Shown: one piece after another, positions 57,841 through 64,000 of the stretch
Position numbering within the stretch: position 1 is the first letter of the stretch
How the letters are laid out: every line of letters begins with the position of its first letter
Source of the DNA: Hordeum vulgare subsp. vulgare
Taxonomy: Eukaryota; Streptophyta; Magnoliopsida; Poales; Poaceae
Length of the DNA stretch: 64,000 nt
NCBI RefSeq assembly: GCF_904849725.1
Contig: NC_058519.1
Span: forward strand, 650,865,387-650,929,386
Direction of reading: 5' to 3'
Program-made: the position numbers and the translations under genes
Notes under the pieces: model-generated
The model's database searches: none
Seen by the model: the letters and a program-made list of their open reading frames with translations, nothing else
What the model was told of the DNA's origin: nothing

Positions 57841-57854
57841 GAAGAGAAACTTAC

Positions 57855-59491
57855 CATAGTGGTCATCAAGAAGGAGAAACACCTGGAGAAGGGTCGTGCA
57901 ATGCCGCTCGGGAGTTATTCTGCAGAATAGATATTTTGCAACGTCTTAGTTAGCATGATGACACTCAATTATTAATACTAGTTTATAATGAAACTCACCG
58001 CGCCAATCAAAGAGAAGACGGGCATCGGCGGAGGGACTTGACCGCTCTTCTCGCACAAACCCTGAAGAGTGGGTCGTATTAGTTAGTAATGAAACAGACA
58101 TTACACACATGATTTGGCTAATGTGAAAAAAACTTACCACAACAAGCTCGTACACGGCCCGTTGACCCGCCTCATTCCGGGACCTCTCCTCCTCAATCAA
58201 TCGTGCTATGGTCTTGTCCCTCTCATCAAGAGCATCCTGAAGAGCAGCCTGGCTTGCCAATCTCTCTTTCGCAAGAGTAGCCTGGTTTGCCAATCTCTCT
58301 TTCTCAAGAGCAGTCTGGTTTGCCAATCTCTCTTTCTGAAGAGCAGCCTGAAACACCATTCCTCGTTACCACAGTAATGATCTATGGTGACACACATAAT
58401 GAAATGGATGAAAGTGTTCTTAGTCCGTACAACTAACCTCGATGGCAAGATCGACTGGCCGTGGACGACGCGTTATCTCAGGACAGCTGCTCGACTGGCG
58501 CGCCTTGATCTCCGGGAGAGTGAGTGGACAACGTATTATCCCATCTCCAATGGCTATCGAGCCATGGGACCTCCCGCCACCAGATATCATCACCAGCTCT
58601 GGATCCAAAGGTTCCTGGCTAGGGTTAAAGTCATCCCCTTTCGTAGCCTTTCCCGCGTCCCTGTATGCCACGAGCTTGTGGTGGGATGATATGTTGGTGA
58701 AGTTATTGGGATCACCTAGGTCAGACTCAGAGAATGCCTTCGCCTTCTTGTACGAGGCAGTATGGGCCATGCCATAAAGGTCGTACAAGTGTGGCATCTC
58801 CGTCTTATTGTGATGCGCCTAAAAGAGAGGAACAAAATATTAGCATGAAGAATGAATTGCATGAATCATGAAGCAAATCACATAACCAGTTTCGTCCAAA
58901 CTGAAGTAAGTTGGCGCTGCCTTGATGGTGTGGCACACCAACCATTTGGCTACGCCGATCTTTCGCATTCTCATGGACGGCTCGCCAGTTGTCTGTGCAC
59001 CACTCATCAACCAACACCTCCCAACAATCCATCTTATCCGCACACCATCTCGGGGGCACCTGTAAGTTATTAGAAAGAATTTTGAGTGCTACGCCTATGA
59101 ATGAAATCAAGAAAACTACGTAGAAGGACTTAAGAATAGGTAATTACCTTCATGTATTGCCCCTTCTTCAGAAACTTTTCACGGCAATCCTTCTTCTGCT
59201 TCTTAATACCACGCGTGGCGTAGTAGTCTGAATAGCCTGCGGCCGAGCCTCGTGGCGTAAGTTCTGTACTAAACGCCTACACTCGGCCTCGAGAACCATG
59301 GCCGCCTCCTCCTCATATCCATCCTCATACCTATAGAAGATCTGCAATCAAACGTGAAAACACCGATTAGTACAATAATTAGCTATATTGTTAATTTTAG
59401 ATTGTGTAAAAGGATAATTTACCCAAAAGCTCTTGATCACCATCTCGGCCCTCGTGTGGCACAAGACACCATCTATAATCTCCTCCGGCGG
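57855..59491 (-). pseudogene. CACTA/En-Spm transposase, 5'-truncated
   Basis: Exons read on the minus strand: 59491-59423, 59341-59148, 59059-58887, 58818-58438, 58347-58138, 58061-57999 and about 57917-57855, with GT-AG borders. The domain matches the plant Ptta/En/Spm transposase family: HTRAEMVIKSFW-IFYRYEDGYEEEAAM, VPPRWCADKMDCWEVLVDEW, HLYDLYGMAHTASY and PLDPELVMISGGGRSHGSI. The 58138-58347 exon encodes a coiled coil with a repeated KERLANQ unit (three copies). The N-terminal part is lost at the LTR junction (59492), and exon 59341-59148 contains at least one stop or frame break. Not functional. Confidence 0.82.
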
Positions 59492-61209
59492 TGTGACAGT
59501 CCGAGACCGACGCCCAGAAGATTCCCCCTTTATTTCCGTTCCCGTTGTGTGATTAATTTTATTTGGTGGCATCGTCATTTAGTTTGCATCGTCGCATCAT
59601 GCATGGTATCTTGCATCGTCTGTCACGTGTGGTGTTTTGAGTGTTGTACTTCGAGTGATTACCGAGTCTTAGTGCGATAGGAACTCTCCCCTCCTCTCCT
59701 CTTTTATTTGTTTTTGCGGTTTACTAAAGTTCCCATTTTAAACCCCTAGTTAAAAGGGTTCGTCTTCTTCTTTTCAATAAAAGATCCTTTTATTAAATAT
59801 GAGGGCAACCCCTTGGGTTTTCTTTATTTTCTCCTTTTGTTTTATTTTAAATCCGTATCATTTTCTTTTCTCTTTTAAAGCGTTTTCATTTTATTCTTTA
59901 AATAAAAGAAGTTTATTTTATTCTTCAAAAAGATTTTAACTTTAATTTTTCAAAAGGGTTTATATTATTTCTTTAAAAAATGCCCAACTATTTCTTATAG
60001 TTGGGAATATCTTTTTCAAAAGAGGTCAAAGGCATTTATTTTATTTTATTTTTGTTAAAAGCCTTCCTTTATTTAAAAAAATCTGTTTTAAAAGTTAAAA
60101 AGAAAAAAAACAAGGGGAGAGAGGCCGAGCCGGCCCAAGGCCAAACCAGGCCTCCAACCCTAGCGCCAGGGAGAGCGAACGCTCGATCCCATCTCCCGTG
60201 CGTCGTCTTCCCCGTCTCCCCTCTGCCTCCTCCTTTCTCCCGTGCTGCCCGAGCCGCTCCTGCTTCCTCGTGCTAGCCTCGACCTCCCCAGCCACCGAAG
60301 GCACCCATCGCAGCCCCACATCCGAGCAGCCCCTTTCCATGGTAGCCTTGCCTCGCCTCCCTCGGCTCCCTGCGCCGCCGTCGCCGCCTGGCCTGCGAGC
60401 ACCGCGGCCCGCGCCTCCCCGTCGCCGCGCCGTGGCCTCCCCGTGGTCCGTGCCCGCGGCTCCCCTCTGCGCGCCGCCGCCCTCCTGCCCGAGCCGCCGT
60501 CCCCCGCGCGCCTCCGGCAGCCCCGTGTTGCGCCTCCGCGGCGCCGCCCCGTCGTGCTCGCTCCCGCCGGTCGCCAGCCCGATGCCGATGCCCGACCTCA
60601 CCCCATGCCGAGCAAGCCGCCGCCAGCCTTGCTGCGTCACTGCGTGCTCGCCGTAGCCGTTTTGCCGCTTGTTCCCTTGCCATCGCCCCTGCCTGTGGCT
60701 GCCAAGTTGCTGTTACCATGTGATGTTGCTTGCTGATGCCGGTCCCTGTAGCTGCAGTAGCTAGCTGCTTGCCTGCATGTGTCGTGGCTGTCTATAGTTG
60801 CTGCGTTTTGCTGTTAGGATGCTGCCGATTGCTTTGCTAGCTTGCCGTTGCCTGCCCTGCTTGTTGTTGCTTGTTGATTGCCTGCTTGGTGAATGCTAGG
60901 TGTAGTTGCTGTAGCTAGCTGCTGCCTGATGCGTGTCGTATCGCTGCTGCTTTGCAAGGTGCTGCCAGCTAGCTAGTGCTGTTGCCGTGGCCGATTGCTG
61001 CTGCCCTTACCGATAGCTGCCATAGCTGCCATTGCCTAGTGCTGTTGCAAGTTGTTCTGTTGCTGTTAGTTGAAAACTAGCTTGCTCTTGCTGCTGTTAG
61101 CTTGCCTGTAGCTGCTATTGTCGTGTGCTTGCCTTGCCGCTGCTGCCTTGTTGCTGCTTGCGTGTTGCTGCTGCTTGTAGTTTGCTACTAGGTTGTTAGT
61201 AGATGTTGC

Positions 61210-63032
61210 TGTTGGAATTGTGCCCTAGAGGCAATAATAAATGTATAGTTATTATTATAATTCCTGTATCAAGATAATAGTTTATTATCCATGCTATAAT
61301 TGTATTGAATGAAGACTCATTTACATGTGTGGATACATAGACAAAACACCGTCCCTAGCATGCCTCTAGTTGGCTCGCCAGTTGATCGATGATAGTCAGT
61401 GTCTTCTGATTATGAACAAGGTGTTGTTGCTTGATAACTGGATCACGTCATTGGGAGAATCACGTGATGGACTAGACCCAAACTAATAGACGTAGCATGT
61501 TGATCGTGTCATTTTGTTGCTACTGTTTTCTGCGTGTCAAGTATTTATTCCTATGACCATGAGATCATATAACTCACTGACACCGGAGGAATGCTTTGTG
61601 TGTATCAAACGTCGCAACGTAACTGGGTGACTATAAAGATGCTCTACAGGTATCTCCGAAGGTGTTAGTTGAGTTAGTATGGATCAAGACTGGGATTTGT
61701 CACTCCGTATGACGGAGAGGTATCTCGGGGCCCACTCGGTAATACAACATCACACACAAGCCTTGCAAGCAATGTAACTTAGTGTAAGTTGCGGGATCTT
61801 GTATTACGGAACGAGTAAAGAGACTTGCCGGTAAACGAGATTGAAATAGGTATGCGGATACTGACGATCGAATCTCGGGCAAGTAACATACCGAAGGACA
61901 AAGGGAATGACATACGGGATTATACGAATCCTTGGCACTGAGGTTCAAACGATAAGATCTTCGTAGAATATGTAGGATCCAATATGGGCATCCAGGTCCC
62001 GCTATTGGATATTGACCGAGGAGTCTCTCGGGTCATGTCTACATAGTTCTCGAACCCGCAGGGTCTGCACACTTAAGGTTCGACGTTGTTTTATGCGTAT
62101 TTGAGTTATATGGTTGGTTACCGAATGTTGTTCGGAGTCCCGGATGAGATCACGGACGTCACGAGGGTTTCCGGAATGGTCCGGAAACGAAGATTGATAT
62201 ATAGGATGACCTCATTTGATTACCGGAAGGTTTTCGGAGTTAACGGGAATGTGCCGGGAATGACGAATGGGTTCCGGGAGTTCACCGGAGGGGGGCAACC
62301 CACTCCGGGGAAGCCCATAGGTATTTGTGGGGTCACACCAGCCCTTAGTGGGCTGGTGGGACAGCCCACCAAATCCTATGCGCCAAGGAAGAAAAATCAA
62401 AGGAAGAAAAAAAAAGGAGGAAGAAGTGGGAAGGGGGAAGGACTCCCTCCCACCAAACCAAGTAGGACTCGGTTTGGGGGGGGGAGAGTCCTCCCCCCTG
62501 GCTCGGCCGACCCCTTGGGGTTCCCTTGGACCCCAAGGCAAGGTCCCCCTCCCTCCTCCTATATATATGGGGCTTTTAGGGCAGATTTGAGACGACTTTC
62601 TCACGGCTGCCCGACCACATACCTCCATAGTTTTTCCTCTAGATCGTGTTTTTGCGGAGCTCGGGCGGAGCCCTGCTGAGACAAGATCATCACCAACCTC
62701 CGGAGCGCCGTCACGCTGCCGGAGAACTCTTCTACCTCTCCGTCTCTCTTGCTGGATCAAGAAGGCCGAGATCATCGTCGAGCTGTACGTGTGCTGAACG
62801 CGGAGGTGCCGTCCGTTCGGTACTAGATCGTGGGACTGATCGCGGGATTGTTCGCGGGGCGGATCGAGGGACGTGAGGATGTTCCACTACATCAACCGCG
62901 TTCTCTAACGCTTCTGCTGTACGATCTACAAGGGTACGTAGATCACTCATCCCCTCTCGTAGATGGACATCACCATGATAGGTCTTCGTGCGCGTAGGAA
63001 AATTTTTGTTTCCCATGCGACGTTCCCCAACA
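61210..63032 (+). mobile_element. Angela/BARE (Copia) solo LTR
   Basis: 1823 bases, starting TGTTGGAATTGTGCCCTAGA and ending ACGTTCCCCAACA, flanked by GTTGC at 61205-61209 and 63033-63037. The sequence is that of the abundant Triticeae Angela/BARE/WIS LTR. No internal retrotransposon sequence remains, so it formed by recombination between two LTRs. Confidence 0.95.
62560..62568 (+). promoter_or_regulatory. TATA box of the Angela/BARE LTR
   Basis: TATATATAT follows CCTCCTCC in the 3' third of the LTR, the known position of the BARE promoter. It looks intact. Confidence 0.7.
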
Positions 63033-64000
63033 GTTGCTTGCTAGCTGCTGTGTTGAGTGTTGCTACTAGCGCTAGACGCCGTAGCTCGATATTAGTTGCT
63101 GCCGCTTGTAGCCGTGGCCTCCGTCGCTTGCTTGTGCTGCTGTTTGCCGCCGCCGCGTGCGCCATTCCCTCCTTCATGGTTCCGACGAGACCCGAGTACC
63201 ACGACGACAACTACGTCCATGACGTTCCTCGACGACTCCCGGAAACGAGTTCGACTACCGTCACCGAAGACCGTGTACCGACGTCAAGTGAACGACTACC
63301 GTCGACGAGACCCGAGTACCTCGACGACCACGACTTCCACGACGACCGTTGTTCCCCTTCACCGAACCGAACCGCTCCGATTCGCACGCGTCGAAGGTAT
63401 ACGATGAGACGTGGCCGAGAACCGTATGCATGTGTTGTATGAGTTGAATGTATGTATGCACCGTATGTTGCCCGTTGCACGTTGTCCCTCTTATGTTGTG
63501 CCCCGACACATGGGAACCCGGTAACCAGGATCACCCCATTCTTTATTTAGATTTCCCGCACACGCTTGTATACGTTGGCACGATATCTCATTGAGTATCG
63601 GGATAGGAACGTTGCCGTGGCATCGTTTCCGTCTTGCCGCCATGGTTCCCTCTCGCTCGTCGTGGCGACACCTGTTTCTTTCTCTTCTTGCCCGTGATGT
63701 TTGAACTCGCATGCATGACGCATTCATGGCATGATATATGTGTTGCATGTTTCTTGTGACATAGCTCCGATCTATGCTCCGCGAGTTAACCGTCTAGGAT
63801 GCCATGTAGATTCATCGCTTCACCCCTTGCCATGTTAACAACATTTAATTGCCGTGCAAATAATCAGGAGTGAATTAAATAATTAATCGTGGAGTTTCGT
63901 CGATATGCAACCCGTTGCATATCGAGCTTCACTTAATATGTAGAGTTTGCGTGAGGTTAATTACCATGCCATCCCTTGCATCATTGAACTGATCATGCAT

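Larger units (their letters stand above)
55664..59491 (-). mobile_element. CACTA (En/Spm) transposon, one end intact
   Basis: The end CACTACTACGGAAAAACC starts at 55664. Subterminal GCGCTACTG/CAGTAGCG repeats run to about 55870, typical of grass CACTA elements. The coding part is on the minus strand (57855-59491). The other end was lost when the long LTR inserted at 59492. The body also holds five large GA/CT repeat units. Confidence 0.88.
59492..64000 (+). mobile_element. 5' part of a long LTR (same family as 1-2249)
   Basis: It starts TGTGACAGTCCGAGACCGAC at 59492, directly against CACTA coding sequence, and runs off the window. GC-rich around 60120-60640, where every frame is open; these open frames are not genes. 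Its last 200 bases match about 210-410. Without the nested solo LTR, 2.68 kb of it is present. Sukkula-like (tentative). Confidence 0.65.

Noticed and set aside
55664..57930. Lysine/glutamate- and serine/phenylalanine-rich open frames
   Set aside because: Translations of GAGGAG and CTCCTC tracts in a transposon.
60095..60736. Open frames of 150-180 residues on both strands
   Set aside because: The GC-rich part of an LTR is open in nearly all frames. The proteins are proline/arginine-rich with no domain.
1..64000. One giant retrotransposon bounded by the two long LTR pieces
   Set aside because: The left piece is followed by LINE sequence, not a primer-binding site. The interior has a tRNA gene and spliced host genes. 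The two pieces are independent insertions.

Overview
The window is plant nuclear DNA and almost certainly comes from a Triticeae grass (wheat, Aegilops or barley type). The evidence is an Angela/BARE-type solo LTR, an Au-like SINE, several 81-bp Stowaway MITEs, PIF/Harbinger elements with 3-bp TAA/TTA duplications, a CACTA end and its transposase, and GT-AG spliced genes. Everything was read by eye. Family names rest on remembered motifs, and no database was searched.

Layout. 1-9150 is transposon debris. The tail of a long LTR abuts an L1-type LINE, which carries an RTE-type LINE with a perfect 12-bp target-site duplication. AT-rich repeats, a GC-rich block with a captured type II peroxiredoxin fragment, and a 74/148-bp minisatellite follow. 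9159-9231 is a tRNA-Ala(CGC) gene. 9730-21210 (minus) is a DUF4220/DUF594 membrane-protein gene whose two exons appear to be separated by a 9.4-kb intron full of transposons, with a one-base frame error at the end of exon 1. 23957-26286 (minus) is a complete four-exon organellar adenylate kinase. 29387-31890 and 38014-42213 (both minus) are tandem peroxisomal-type polyamine oxidase paralogues. The first has lost two introns precisely and carries two +1 insertions and a nonsense codon. The second has ten clean exons encoding 492 residues. From about 42.8 kb to the end lies one nested transposon stack. An L1 LINE is split by a Harbinger element, by a non-autonomous LTR element (itself containing a solo LTR), and by a CACTA element. 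The CACTA is cut by a long LTR, which in turn holds the Angela/BARE solo LTR.

How the genes relate. The polyamine oxidases would act on polyamines in peroxisomes, and their C-termini end in CRT and SRL. The adenylate kinase balances adenine nucleotides in an organelle. The DUF4220 protein has no known role. In rice, PAO4 and PAO5 are adjacent on chromosome 4, so the tandem pair suggests a homoeologous group-2 chromosome (inference). I saw no phage, CRISPR or bacterial-type system. The most notable items are the decaying polyamine oxidase copy, the split DUF4220 gene, the peroxiredoxin capture, an unrecognised exon-like segment duplicated inside the second polyamine oxidase intron 1, and five GA/CT hairpins in the CACTA element.
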